Below, piece by piece: positions 37,956 through 46,632 of a stretch of DNA of 49,405 nucleotides. This stretch comes from Rubrivivax sp. GTDB lineage: Bacteria; Pseudomonadota; Gammaproteobacteria; Burkholderiales; Burkholderiaceae_C. The translations under genes and the position numbers were made by a program. Below the pieces are notes generated by a model. That model did no database searches. It was not told the DNA's origin and was given only the letters and a program-made list of their open reading frames with translations. How positions within the stretch are numbered: position 1 is the first letter of the stretch; every line of letters starts with the position of its first letter. Location: assembly GCA_018780805.1 (NCBI GenBank), contig JADMJD010000100.1:1-49405 (forward strand). Reading direction: 5' to 3'.

Positions 37956-39104
37956 TTGGAGCGACGGGCCTTCCTGGGCGGCCCCGCATGCGCGGCGGCC
38001 GCCCTGCTTCTTGGGGCGCGGGCGCGGGCGCAGGTGCCGGAATGGAGCCTGCGTGCGCAGCAGCGTGTGCAGGGCGGGACACCCGAAGACTTCGAGCGCC
38101 GCCAGGCCTTGCTGCGCGACGGTGAGGCGCTGCTGGCGGCCGGTGATGCGCTGGCCGCAGAGTCGGCCTTCGACCGGGCCGCGCTGATGCTGCACGCTGC
38201 CGACACCGAGATCGCCCTCGTGCGGACCTACATGCAGCTGGGCCAGTTCCGGCGCGCGCTGGCCTTTTGCGCCCACACCGCCGGCGTGCACCGCGACGTG
38301 GTGGCCGCCGCCGCCCTGTATGTGTGGCTGCTGCACGCGGGCGGCCAGCAGGCCGTCGCGTTGCGGCGTCTCGAAGAAGCCGAGCGGCTGTACCCGGATG
38401 AGGGCCTGCTGCAGGCGCTGCGCCAGCAGATCACGTCAGCCTGGCCACGGGCCGATGGCCTGCTGCGCGCCTTGCCCGCGCGGCTGGCACCTTACGCCGC
38501 ACAAGCCCTGACGGTGCGCTCGGCGCAGGTCAGCGGCACGGCGACCTTGTTGCCCGACGGCCGCACCGCGCTCGCGCCGCTGCAGGTCTTGACTGGCGCC
38601 CGAACGATCTGGCTGCGCAACGGGCTGGGGCAGACCAGCCTGGCCCACCGCGAGAGCGACGACACCACCACCGGGCTGGCCCTGCTGACACTGGCGCAAC
38701 CAGCCACGCCGCTGCCGCAGGCGGCTCCGCCAGCGCTGGACCCGTTTGGTGGCCGACCGGGCTACACCGTCGAATACGCCAGCCGCCCCGACGCCGCCGC
38801 CGACTGGCCGCTGCTGCGTCTGGGTTTCCTGGGGCCCGCCGGGCGCGATGCGACGACACGCGCTTTGGGCTTGGACCTGCCACCCGGCACCCGCGGCGGG
38901 CCGGTGCTGGACGAAGCCGGCCGCCTGGTCGGCATTGCTGCGCCGGGCGCCGGGCGAGACCGGCTGCTGCCGGTCTCGCTGCTGCGCGAGCGCCATCCCG
39001 GCGCCCTGGGCGTGGGTTCTAACGTGAACGCGCCGCGGGTGGCCCCCGACGAGGCCTACGAACGGGGCCTGGGGCTGGCGCTGCAGGTGATCGTGGCCGT
39101 CTGA
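37956..39104 (+). CDS. Exported TPR protein with an inactive trypsin-like (HtrA-type) domain
   Basis: 382 residues. The only usable start is TTG 37956, one base after the 5'-nucleotidase stop; an in-frame stop at 37923 rules out a longer form. MERRAFLGG followed by a hydrophobic stretch to ARARA looks like a Tat or Sec signal. Residues about 40-170 are TPR-like helical pairs. Residues about 190-330 align with an S1C protease fold, but all catalytic positions are changed: LAPLQVL where TNHHVV is expected (His lost), TTTGLALLTL instead of ETDLAVLKL (Asp lost), and GTRGGPVLDEAGRLVGI instead of GNSGGPL (Ser to Arg). Probably a binding or scaffold protein. Coupled to the nucleotidase gene. Confidence 0.75.
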   Translation: MERRAFLGGPACAAAALLLGARARAQVPEWSLRAQQRVQGGTPEDFERRQALLRDGEALLAAGDALAAESAFDRAALMLHAADTEIALVRTYMQLGQFRRALAFCAHTAGVHRDVVAAAALYVWLLHAGGQQAVALRRLEEAERLYPDEGLLQALRQQITSAWPRADGLLRALPARLAPYAAQALTVRSAQVSGTATLLPDGRTALAPLQVLTGARTIWLRNGLGQTSLAHRESDDTTTGLALLTLAQPATPLPQAAPPALDPFGGRPGYTVEYASRPDAAADWPLLRLGFLGPAGRDATTRALGLDLPPGTRGGPVLDEAGRLVGIAAPGAGRDRLLPVSLLRERHPGALGVGSNVNAPRVAPDEAYERGLGLALQVIVAV

Positions 39105-39123
39105 TCCCGCGGCCTGCTGGGCC

Positions 39124-41118
39124 TCAGAAGTGGATGCCGCGCATCATCTGCTGCATCGCCACCGCTTCGGCTGACAGCTTGCCGCCCCCCTTCTCGCCCT
39201 TGGCGGCGTCGCTGTCGGGGAACATGCGGAAGCTGGTGTTCATCACGATCTGGGCGATGCGCGGCGCCGCTGCGTGCAGCAGCTCGCCGGTGATGCCCAG
39301 GCGCGTGGCGATGCGCACCGGCTTGGCGATGCAGGCCTGCGCGATCATCTCGGCCGCTTCTTCCGGCGCCAGCGTCGGCACGTTCTGGTAGATCTTGGTC
39401 GGCGCGATCATCGGCGTGCGCACCAGCGGCATGTTGATCGTGGTGAAGGTGATGCCGGTGTCGGCATACTCGCTGCTGGCGCAGCGCGTCCAAGCATCCA
39501 GCGCCGCCTTGCTGGCCACGTAGGCGCTGAAGCGCGGGGCGTTCGTCAGCACGCCAATCGAGCTGATGTTGACCACATGGCCCTTGCGTTTTTTCACCAT
39601 GCCCGGCAGCAGGCCCATCGTCACGCGCAGGCAGCCGAAGTAGTTCAGGTCCATCGTGCGCTGGAAGTCGTGGAAGCGGTCGTAGCTGTTTTCGATCGCG
39701 CGCCGGATGCTGCGGCCGGCGTTGTTGATCAGGAAGTCCACGCCGCCGTGTTCGGCCTCCAGCGTTTCGATGAAGGCCTTGCAGCCGGCTTCGTCGGCGA
39801 TGTCCACGCTGTAGCTGAAGACCTTGGCGTTCTTGCCGGCCGCGGCCTTGATCTCGGCCACCGCGTCGGCGAGTTTGTCTTCACCGCGGGCGCAGATGAT
39901 GGTGGTGGCGCCGGCCTCGGCGAACTTGATGGCCGCGGCCAGACCGATGCCGGACGAACCGCCCGTCACCAGCACCACCTTGCCGCCTACCGTGCCCTTC
40001 AAGCTGCGGTCGATGAAGAGGTCGGGGTCGAGGTGGCGTTCCCAGTAGTCCCACAGCCGCCAGGCGTAGTCGTTCAGGTTCGGGCACTCGATGCCGCTGC
40101 CCTTGAGCGCGGCGTCGGTCTCCCGGCGGTCGAAGCGCGTGGGGTAGTTCACCATCTGCAGGATGTCGTCCGGCAGCCCCAGGTCCTTCATCACCGCGTG
40201 GCGGATGCGGCGCACTGGCGCCAGCGCCATCAGCCCCTTCTTCACGCTCTTGGGGATGAAACCCAGCAGCGCGGCGTTGACGAAGACGTTCATCTTCGGC
40301 GCGTGTGCGGCCTTGTTGAAGATGTCCAGCACATCGCCCACGCGGTAACCCATGGCGTCCACCAGGTGGAAACACTTGCCCTTGGTCTCGGCCTTGCCGT
40401 GGCTGATGTGGTCCAGCGCCTTGACGACGAAGTCCACCGGCACGATGTTGATGCGCCCACCTTCCAGCCCGATGGACGGGAACCAGGGCGGCAGGATCTG
40501 CCGCATGCGCTGGATCAGCTTGAAGAAGTAATACGGGCCGTCGATCTTGTCCATCTCGCCGGTCTGCGAATCACCCACCACGGCGGCCGGGCGGTACACG
40601 GTCCACGGCACCTTGCACTCCTTGCGCACGATCTTTTCGCTCTCGTGCTTGGTCATGAAGTACGGGTGGTCCAGGCCTTCGGCCTCGTCGAACATGTCCT
40701 CGCGGAACACACCTTCGTACAGGCCGGCGGCGGCAATGCTGCTGACGTGGTGCACATGGCCGGCGTCGATGGCCTTGGCGAACTCCACCATGTTGCGCGT
40801 GCCTTCGACGTTGACGGCCACCTGGCTGTCTTCGTCGGCGCTCAGGTCGTAAACGGCGGCCAGGTGGTAGACGGCATCGATCTGGCCCTTCATGGCCTTG
40901 ATGTCGTCGGCGCTCACACCCAGCTTCTTCGCGGTCAGGTCGCCGCTGACGGCGATGGCCCTGGCCTTGGTGGTGCCCCAGGCCTGCAGCAGGTCGGCCA
41001 CCTTGCCCTCGCTGCCCGGGCGCACGAGGAAGTAGACCGTGGCGCCACGGCGCGCCAGCAGGGCCTTGACGAGGCGTTTGCCGATGAAGCCGGTCGCGCC
41101 GGTGACGAAATACCGCAT
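39124..41118 (-). CDS. Two-domain SDR protein, probable alcohol-forming fatty acyl-CoA/ACP reductase
   Basis: 664 residues with two Rossmann domains. The N-terminal domain (1-350) is a NAD_binding_4/extended SDR with VTGATGFIGKRLVKALL and YFMTKHESEK (Tyr/Lys). The C-terminal domain (about 375-664) is a classical SDR with VTGGSSGIGLAAA, NNAG, NISSIG and YVASKAA. This order and length match the bacterial fatty acyl reductases of the Marinobacter Maqu_2507 type (661 aa), which reduce acyl-CoA to the alcohol through the aldehyde. Wax ester or lipid storage is a plausible role. No wax synthase is in the window. Divergent from the phasin gene. Confidence 0.8.
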   Translation of the reverse strand: MRYFVTGATGFIGKRLVKALLARRGATVYFLVRPGSEGKVADLLQAWGTTKARAIAVSGDLTAKKLGVSADDIKAMKGQIDAVYHLAAVYDLSADEDSQVAVNVEGTRNMVEFAKAIDAGHVHHVSSIAAAGLYEGVFREDMFDEAEGLDHPYFMTKHESEKIVRKECKVPWTVYRPAAVVGDSQTGEMDKIDGPYYFFKLIQRMRQILPPWFPSIGLEGGRINIVPVDFVVKALDHISHGKAETKGKCFHLVDAMGYRVGDVLDIFNKAAHAPKMNVFVNAALLGFIPKSVKKGLMALAPVRRIRHAVMKDLGLPDDILQMVNYPTRFDRRETDAALKGSGIECPNLNDYAWRLWDYWERHLDPDLFIDRSLKGTVGGKVVLVTGGSSGIGLAAAIKFAEAGATTIICARGEDKLADAVAEIKAAAGKNAKVFSYSVDIADEAGCKAFIETLEAEHGGVDFLINNAGRSIRRAIENSYDRFHDFQRTMDLNYFGCLRVTMGLLPGMVKKRKGHVVNISSIGVLTNAPRFSAYVASKAALDAWTRCASSEYADTGITFTTINMPLVRTPMIAPTKIYQNVPTLAPEEAAEMIAQACIAKPVRIATRLGITGELLHAAAPRIAQIVMNTSFRMFPDSDAAKGEKGGGKLSAEAVAMQQMMRGIHF

Positions 41119-41288
41119 GGGGATCCTCCTGATCGTTCAAGGCGGATTCTTGTCCAGCCGGCACCCGCCTTCGTCTGGCGCTTACCCGGAGCGCCCCTAG
41201 AGCCGTCTCACTAGCGATCTAGGCTGCGTTCTCCAGGGCCGCGGCCTACAGTGCTGACATTCCCCAATCCACCCAGAGGACGCACACC
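41119..41288. promoter_or_regulatory. Divergent intergenic region acyl reductase / phasin
   Basis: 170 nt containing an inverted repeat CCTAGA (41196-41201) and TCTAGG (41218-41223) with a 16-nt spacer, and the phasin ribosome site AGAGGA. Promoters for both directions must lie here; I see no certain hexamers. Confidence 0.45.
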
Positions 41289-41837
41289 ATGGTCAAGAAG
41301 CTCAAGAGCATTTCCGAGAAGAAGAGCACCGGCGCCGCCGGCCTGCTGGACGGCCAGCTGGCCAGCTCGGTCAAGGACTCGGCGCAGCAGATCTGGCTGG
41401 CCGGCATGGGCGCGTTCAGCAAGGCGCAGGAAGAAGGCGGCAAGGTCTTCGAGGCGCTGGTGAAAGAAGGCATGAACCTGCAGAAGAAGACCACCGGCAT
41501 CGCCGAAGAGAAGATTGGCGAAGTCACCGGCAAGATGACCGCGATGGCCGACACCGTCACCGCCAAGGCCGGCCAGAACTGGGACAAGCTGGAATCGATC
41601 TTCGAAAGCCGCACCGCCAAGGCGCTGGCCAAACTGGGTGTGCCCACGGCCAAGGACGTGGACGCGCTCAGCAAGAAGGTCGACACGCTGGCTGCGCAAG
41701 TGGCCAAGCTGTCCAAGGGCGCTGCCCCGGCCGCAGCCAAGAAGGCGCCGGTGGCCAAGAAGGCCGCCGCCAAGGTGACCCCGATCATGCCGGCCGCCAA
41801 GGCCCCGGCCAAGCGTGCCGCGCGCAAGACGGCCTGA
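41289..41837 (+). CDS. Phasin family protein (PhaF/PhaI-like)
   Basis: 182 residues. The phasin region (about 15-135) contains QQIWLAGMGAFSKAQEEGGKVF, long amphipathic helix, and RTAKALAKLGVPTAKDVDALSKKVDTLAAQV, a heptad-type coiled coil. The tail (about 140-182) is Lys/Ala/Pro-rich (KKAPVAKKAAAKV, KRAARKTA), as in PhaF, which binds DNA through a histone-H1-like tail and distributes PHA granules at division. So it probably coats storage granules and may tie them to the nucleoid. Own Shine-Dalgarno. The patatin gene overlaps its 3' end by 23 nt. Confidence 0.9.
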   Translation: MVKKLKSISEKKSTGAAGLLDGQLASSVKDSAQQIWLAGMGAFSKAQEEGGKVFEALVKEGMNLQKKTTGIAEEKIGEVTGKMTAMADTVTAKAGQNWDKLESIFESRTAKALAKLGVPTAKDVDALSKKVDTLAAQVAKLSKGAAPAAAKKAPVAKKAAAKVTPIMPAAKAPAKRAARKTA

Positions 41838-43017
41838 CGCGGCAAGCCCGGCGGAGCAGCCCGGCAGGCCCCGCATCGGGCTGGCCCTGGCCGGCGGCGG
41901 GCCGCTGGGTGCGGTCTGGGAGATCGGCGCGCTGTGCGCGATCGAAGAAGCCCTGCCGGGCGTCGATTTTGTGGCCCTGGACGGTTATGTTGGCGTTTCC
42001 GCCGGCGCCTTCCTGGCCGCCGGCCTGGCCAACGGCCTGGGCCCACGTGCGCTCTGTGCGGCCTTCATCGAAGAAGCCGGCCCGCCCGGCGACCGCATCC
42101 ACCCGACCGCCTTCCTGCAGCCCGCCTGGGGCGAGTTCGCCCAGCGGGCGGCCAGCCTGCCGCGCCTGGCGCTGCAGGCCGCCTGGCAGGTGGCCACGCG
42201 GCAGCGTTCGCTGCTGTCGGCCGCCGAGACCCTGGGCCGCGCCCTGCCCACCGGCCTGTTCAGCCACGCGCCCCTGGAAGCCGAGATGCGCCGGGTGCTC
42301 AGCCAGCCCAGGCGCAGCAATGACTTCCGCCAGCTGCAGCGCCGCCTAGTGCTGGTGGCCACCGACCTGGACCGCGGCACCGCCGCGCCCTTCGGCATGC
42401 CGGGCTGGGACGAGGTGCCCATCTCGCTGGCCGTGGCTGCGAGCGCCGCGCTGCCGGGGCTGTACCCACCGGTCTCGATTGGCGGGCGCAGCTACGCCGA
42501 CGGCGCGCTGAAAAAAACCTTGCACGCCAGCGTGCTGCTGGACATGGGCCTGGACCTGGTGCTGTGCCTGAACCCGTTGGTGCCCTTCGACGCCCGGCCG
42601 GCCGACCGCGCCAGCATTCCGCCCCTGGTGCAGGGCGGGCTGCCCGTGGTGCTGGCGCAGACCTTCCGCTCGCTGATCCACTCGCGGCTGGAGCTGGGCC
42701 TGAAAGGTTACGAACGCAGCCACCCGGGCACCGACCTGCTGCTGTTCGAGCCCGACCACCACGACCCCACGCTGTTCACCGCCAACATCTTTGGCTACCG
42801 GCAGCGCCGTGCGCTGGCCGAACACGCCTACCAGCGCACCCGGGCCGACCTGTGGCAACGGCGCGCGGTGTTGGGGCGCACCCTGGCCCGGCACGGCCTG
42901 GCGCTGGAGCTGCGGACCTTGAAGGACGCGGACCGCCGGCTGCTGGCCGGGCCTGACAAAGCGCCCGCTGCCCCAAACAGCCTCAAGTCCGGCCGGCCGC
43001 TGCCGATGACGCGGTAG
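41815..43017 (+). CDS. Patatin-like phospholipase/lipase
   Basis: 400 residues from GTG 41815; no other start exists before the oxyanion motif. GIGLALAGGGPLGAVWEIGAL-like N terminus (oxyanion glycines in AGGGPLG), nucleophile elbow GVSAGA, and the catalytic Asp in YADGALKK: the Ser-Asp dyad is complete. No signal peptide, so it acts in the cytoplasm or on granules/membranes. Start inside the phasin gene implies translational coupling and a shared role, for example lipid or PHA turnover. Confidence 0.88.
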   Translation: MPRARRPDAASPAEQPGRPRIGLALAGGGPLGAVWEIGALCAIEEALPGVDFVALDGYVGVSAGAFLAAGLANGLGPRALCAAFIEEAGPPGDRIHPTAFLQPAWGEFAQRAASLPRLALQAAWQVATRQRSLLSAAETLGRALPTGLFSHAPLEAEMRRVLSQPRRSNDFRQLQRRLVLVATDLDRGTAAPFGMPGWDEVPISLAVAASAALPGLYPPVSIGGRSYADGALKKTLHASVLLDMGLDLVLCLNPLVPFDARPADRASIPPLVQGGLPVVLAQTFRSLIHSRLELGLKGYERSHPGTDLLLFEPDHHDPTLFTANIFGYRQRRALAEHAYQRTRADLWQRRAVLGRTLARHGLALELRTLKDADRRLLAGPDKAPAAPNSLKSGRPLPMTR

Positions 43018-43055
43018 GAACCACTCCGCCGGGGTGGCCCAGCCGCGTGCCGCCC

Positions 43056-43481
43056 ATGCCGTCCAAACCTGCACCGACAGAGCCTGCCGACCCCGACCGC
43101 AAGGCCGGCCGCACCATGGCGCTGGCGCTGCGCCTGCTGCTCAACCAGGTGCCCGGCGCCCGCGAGGTGCTGCCCTACCTGGCGGCACTGGAGCGTGGCC
43201 TGGCCGCCGAAGGTGTGCGCGTGCTGGAGCAGGTGCCGCTGCCGTCGCTGAAGAAGATGGGCGCGCAACTGGCCAGCCTGCCGGTGGAAACCGACGACCT
43301 GCCGCTGCGCGCCTTGCAGGTGCAGCTGCTGAAGGCGTTGGCCCGGCGCCAGGCCAGCGCCGCCAGCGCCCCGGTGATGTCGAGTTTCCTGGACGCCGAC
43401 AAGCTGGAGGTGGTGGAGATCAGCGCCAGCGCCTGGGCCGCGGCCAGTCAGATCGCCGAGGACGGGCCGGGCCGGGCCTGA
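43056..43481 (+). CDS. Hypothetical protein, unrecognised
   Basis: 141 residues from ATG 43056 (GTG 43047 possible). Mostly helical: LALRLLLNQVPGAREVLPYLAALERGLAAEG, then LPVETDDLPLRALQVQLLKALARRQ. The C-terminal segment DADKLEVVEISASAWAAASQ is more conserved-looking. No signal, membrane segment or motif that I recognise. Codon use fits its neighbours. It lies 38 nt after the patatin gene, so probably in the phasin operon. Confidence 0.6.
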   Translation: MPSKPAPTEPADPDRKAGRTMALALRLLLNQVPGAREVLPYLAALERGLAAEGVRVLEQVPLPSLKKMGAQLASLPVETDDLPLRALQVQLLKALARRQASAASAPVMSSFLDADKLEVVEISASAWAAASQIAEDGPGRA

Positions 43482-43531
43482 GGCTGCCCAAGCTCCCGGC
43501 TCAGCAGGGTCATTCCCGGGCCAGTCCCGGC

Positions 43532-45022
43532 TCAGACGCCCAGGTAACGCCGCTCCAGGTGGGCCCGGAAGTGCGCCGGGTTCAGCACCTCACCGCTGGC
43601 CCGCTGCGCCAGTTCATCGGTGGTCCAGCGGCTGGCCTGGGTCCAGATGTTCGCCTTCAGCCAATCGAGCGCCGGCGCCAGATCGCCCGCGGCGATGCGG
43701 CCGTCCAGGTCGGGCACCTGGCGGCGGATGGTGGAGAACCACTGCGCGGCGTACATCGCACCCAACGAATAACAGGGAAAGTAGCCCAGCAGGCCGGCCG
43801 GCCAGTGCACGTCCTGCAACGGGCCATCCTGGAAGTTGCCGCGCGTGTCCAGGCCCAGCAGCTCCATCATCTTGGTGTCCCACAGCGCCGGGATGTCCTC
43901 GGCTTCGATCTCGCCTTCGATCAGCGGACGTTCGATCTCGTAGCGCAGGATGATGTGCGCCGGGTAGGTGACCTCGTCGGCATCCACGCGGATCAGGCCC
44001 GGCTTCACACGCGTGATCAGGCGGTGCAGGTTGTCCGGCTCGAAGGCCGGCTGCGGGCCGAAGGCCTGCACCAGCAGAGGTGACATCAGCGCGGCAAACC
44101 CCGGGTGGCCGCCGATCTGCATCTCGAAGCTCAGGCTCTGGCTCTCGTGCAGCGCCATCGAGCGCGCCTCGGCCATGGGCTGGCCCAGCCACTCGCGCGG
44201 CAGGTTCTGCTCGTAGCGGCCATGGCCGGTTTCGTGCACCGTGCCCATCAGGCTGCCCAGGAAACCGTCGAGCGAAAAACGCGTGGTCATGCGCACGTCT
44301 TCGGGCACGCCACCGCAGAAGGGGTGGGTGCTCACATCCAGCCGGCCGGCCTCGAAATCAAAGCCCAGGATGCGCATCACCTGCTCGCACAACCAGCGCT
44401 GGCGGTCCAGCGGGAACGGGCCGACCGGGTCGAGCGCCGGGTTCAGTGCCTGGCGCTCGCGCACCGCGCGGATCAGGCCGGGCAGCCACTGCCGGACCTC
44501 GCCGAAGACAGCGTCGACCCGGGCGCTGGTCATGCCGGGCTCGAAGTGGTCCATCAGCGCGTCGTAACGCGACAGGCCGGAGCGCTCGGCCAGCAGTGCA
44601 GCCCGTTCGCGGGCCAGCGCCAACACGGGGCGGAAGTTCACCAGAAAGCCCGCCCAGTCGTTGGCCGGGCGCTGGCTGCGCCAGGCGTGTTCGCAGCGTG
44701 CGGTGGTCATCTCCTGGCGCTGCACCAGGTCTTCCGGCAACGCGGTGGCGCGCCGCCAGTCGCGGCCGATCTCGCGCAGGTTGGCGCGCTGTTCGTCGTT
44801 CAGCGGCTCCTGCGTAGCACGCTGGATCTGATCGCCCAGGGCCGGGTCGGTGCGCAGGCGGTGCAGCAGCGCCGCCATTTCGGCCATGGCCGAGGAGCGG
44901 GCCTCGTTGCCCTTGCTGGGCATGTTGGCGGCCTGGTCCCAGCCGGCGATGGACTGCAGGTGGCCCAGGCGGTGCAACCGGGTGTAGGTGGCCGTCAGGG
45001 CGTCGTAGGCGGGTGTGTTCAT
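43532..45022 (-). CDS. Metallocarboxypeptidase, M32 family
   Basis: 496 residues (family about 500). The catalytic zinc motif HETGHGRYEQNLP (HExxH) is followed by HESQSLSFE with the third ligand Glu. Other family signatures are THPFCGG, DEVTYPAHIILRYEIE and GLLGYFPCYSLGAMYAAQ. It cuts C-terminal residues from peptides in the cytoplasm. ATG 45022 (MNTPAYDALTATYTRLHRLG). Upstream a YqaA-like gene lies 14 nt away. Confidence 0.95.
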   Translation of the reverse strand: MNTPAYDALTATYTRLHRLGHLQSIAGWDQAANMPSKGNEARSSAMAEMAALLHRLRTDPALGDQIQRATQEPLNDEQRANLREIGRDWRRATALPEDLVQRQEMTTARCEHAWRSQRPANDWAGFLVNFRPVLALARERAALLAERSGLSRYDALMDHFEPGMTSARVDAVFGEVRQWLPGLIRAVRERQALNPALDPVGPFPLDRQRWLCEQVMRILGFDFEAGRLDVSTHPFCGGVPEDVRMTTRFSLDGFLGSLMGTVHETGHGRYEQNLPREWLGQPMAEARSMALHESQSLSFEMQIGGHPGFAALMSPLLVQAFGPQPAFEPDNLHRLITRVKPGLIRVDADEVTYPAHIILRYEIERPLIEGEIEAEDIPALWDTKMMELLGLDTRGNFQDGPLQDVHWPAGLLGYFPCYSLGAMYAAQWFSTIRRQVPDLDGRIAAGDLAPALDWLKANIWTQASRWTTDELAQRASGEVLNPAHFRAHLERRYLGV

Positions 45023-45036
45023 GGGCGCTGATTGTG

Positions 45037-45522
45037 TCAAGGTGTCCAGTGCGCGGGGAACACCCACAACAGCGCCGCCGTCATCGTGACGTAGCGCAGG
45101 AACTTGCCGATGGCCATGTAGGCCAGGCAGGGCCAGAACGGCAGCTTCAGCCAGCCGGCCACCACGCACAGCGGGTCGCCCACCACCGGCAGCCACGACA
45201 GCAGGCAACCCTTGGGGCCGAAGCGCTGCAGCCACTGCAGCGCGCGCAGCTCGGATGGCTTGCGGTGGCGCACCTTCTCATAGGCACGTTCGGCGCCGTA
45301 ACCCATCCACCAGCTGACGGCGCCGCCCAGCGTGTTGCCAGCGGTGGCCACTACCATCGTGGTCCAGAAGAGGTCGGGCTGCAGCTTCAGGAAACCCAGC
45401 ACCACCCATTCGCTGCCGGCCGGCAGCAGCGTGGCCGAGACCACGGCGACGATGAACACGGTGCTGAGCCCGAACTGTGGCAGGGCCAGGGTGGCCAGCA
45501 GGGAACGCAGGGCTTCATCCAT
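45037..45522 (-). CDS. YqaA-family membrane protein (VTT/SNARE-associated domain)
   Basis: 161 residues. ATG 45522 (MDEALRSLLATLALPQFG); a GTG at 45540 would add six residues. Segments STVFIVAVVSATLLPAGSEWVVLGFL, TMVVATAGNTLGGAVSWWMGYG and LSWLPVVGDPLCVVAGWLKLPF are the VTT re-entrant pattern of DedA/YqaA proteins. The role is unknown; relatives are linked to lipid flipping or membrane homeostasis. Confidence 0.87.
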   Translation of the reverse strand: MDEALRSLLATLALPQFGLSTVFIVAVVSATLLPAGSEWVVLGFLKLQPDLFWTTMVVATAGNTLGGAVSWWMGYGAERAYEKVRHRKPSELRALQWLQRFGPKGCLLSWLPVVGDPLCVVAGWLKLPFWPCLAYMAIGKFLRYVTMTAALLWVFPAHWTP

Positions 45523-45553
45523 TCGCGGCTGATTATTCACGGGGGTGCGCCGC

Positions 45554-45559
45554 TATACT
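45554..45559 (+). promoter_or_regulatory. Candidate -10 box for dusB-fis
   Basis: TATACT 45 nt before the dusB ATG, in the 81-nt gap after the divergent YqaA gene. A -35-like TGATTA lies 18 nt upstream, but is weak. Confidence 0.45.
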
Positions 45560-45603
45560 TCGCGTCCCCTGGCGCCGCCCTGCCCCTCCCCCGGTTTTTC
45601 ACG

Positions 45604-46632
45604 ATGCAACTCGGCACGTTCACGTTGCCGAACCGCCTGTTCGTCGCCCCCATGGCGGGCGTGACCGACCGGCCGTTCCGGATGCTGTGCCGCCAGCTGG
45701 GCGCCGGCCATGCCGTGAGTGAGATGGTGACCAGCCAGCGGCACCTGTGGGCCTCGCTGAAGACCTCGCGCCGGGCCGACCACACCGGCGAGCCCGGCCC
45801 CATCGCGGTGCAGATCGCCGGTGTGGACCCGCAGGAGATGGCCGACGCCGCCCGCTACAACATTGACCGCGGCGCGCAGATCATCGACATCAACATGGGC
45901 TGCCCGGCCAAGAAGGTGTGCAACACCTGGGCCGGCTCGGCGCTGATGCAGAACGAGCCACTGGCGCTGAAGATTGTCGAGGCCGTGGTGGCCGCCTGCG
46001 CGCCGCTGAACGTGCCGGTGACGCTGAAGATGCGCACCGGCTGGTGCGCCGCGCAGAAAAACGCGCCGGTGCTGGCCCGCGCGGCGGAATCGGCCGGCAT
46101 CGCGATGCTCACCGTGCACGGCCGCACGCGCGAACAAGGCTACGGTGGCGACGCCGAGTACGACACCATCGCCGCGATCAAGGCCGTTCTGAAGATCCCG
46201 GTCGTGGCCAATGGCGACATTACCAGCCCCGAGAAGGCGCGTGACGTGCTGCTGGCCACCGGCGCCGACGCGCTGATGATCGGCCGCGCGGCCCAGGGCC
46301 GGCCCTGGATCTTCCGCGAGATCAACCACTTCCTGGCCACCGGCACGCACCTGGCACCGCCGGCCACGCACGAGGTGCGCGGCTGGCTGCTGGCCCACCT
46401 GCAGGACCACTATGGCCTGTATGGCGAAGGGGTCGGCGTGCGCACTGCGCGCAAACACATCGGCTGGGCCGTGAAGGCCCTGCCCGGCGGCGAGGCATTC
46501 CGTGCCGTGATGAACACGCTGGACAGCGCCGACGCCCAACTGCGCGCGGTGGCCAGCTTCTTTGATGAACTGGCCGCGCTGCACCCGCAGCTGCCGGCCG
46601 CCAACGACGCCTGGGCGCTGCGCACCGCATGA
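45604..46632 (+). CDS. dusB: tRNA-dihydrouridine synthase DusB
   Basis: 342 residues. FMN/TIM barrel: APMAGVTDRPFRMLCRQLGAG near the N terminus, the signature INMGCPAKKVCNTWAGSALM with the catalytic Cys, KMRTGW, VHGRTREQGYGG and NGDITSPEKA, then GRAAQGRPWIF. Reduces uridine 17 (DusB) in tRNA. dusB-fis is a conserved pair; fis starts in the dusB stop (ATGA). Confidence 0.96.
   Translation: MQLGTFTLPNRLFVAPMAGVTDRPFRMLCRQLGAGHAVSEMVTSQRHLWASLKTSRRADHTGEPGPIAVQIAGVDPQEMADAARYNIDRGAQIIDINMGCPAKKVCNTWAGSALMQNEPLALKIVEAVVAACAPLNVPVTLKMRTGWCAAQKNAPVLARAAESAGIAMLTVHGRTREQGYGGDAEYDTIAAIKAVLKIPVVANGDITSPEKARDVLLATGADALMIGRAAQGRPWIFREINHFLATGTHLAPPATHEVRGWLLAHLQDHYGLYGEGVGVRTARKHIGWAVKALPGGEAFRAVMNTLDSADAQLRAVASFFDELAALHPQLPAANDAWALRTA

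Noticed and set aside
35882..38206. 774-codon minus-strand frame opposite the PEP-CTERM and nucleotidase genes
   Set aside because: Shadow frame; the plus strand holds signal peptides and catalytic motifs.
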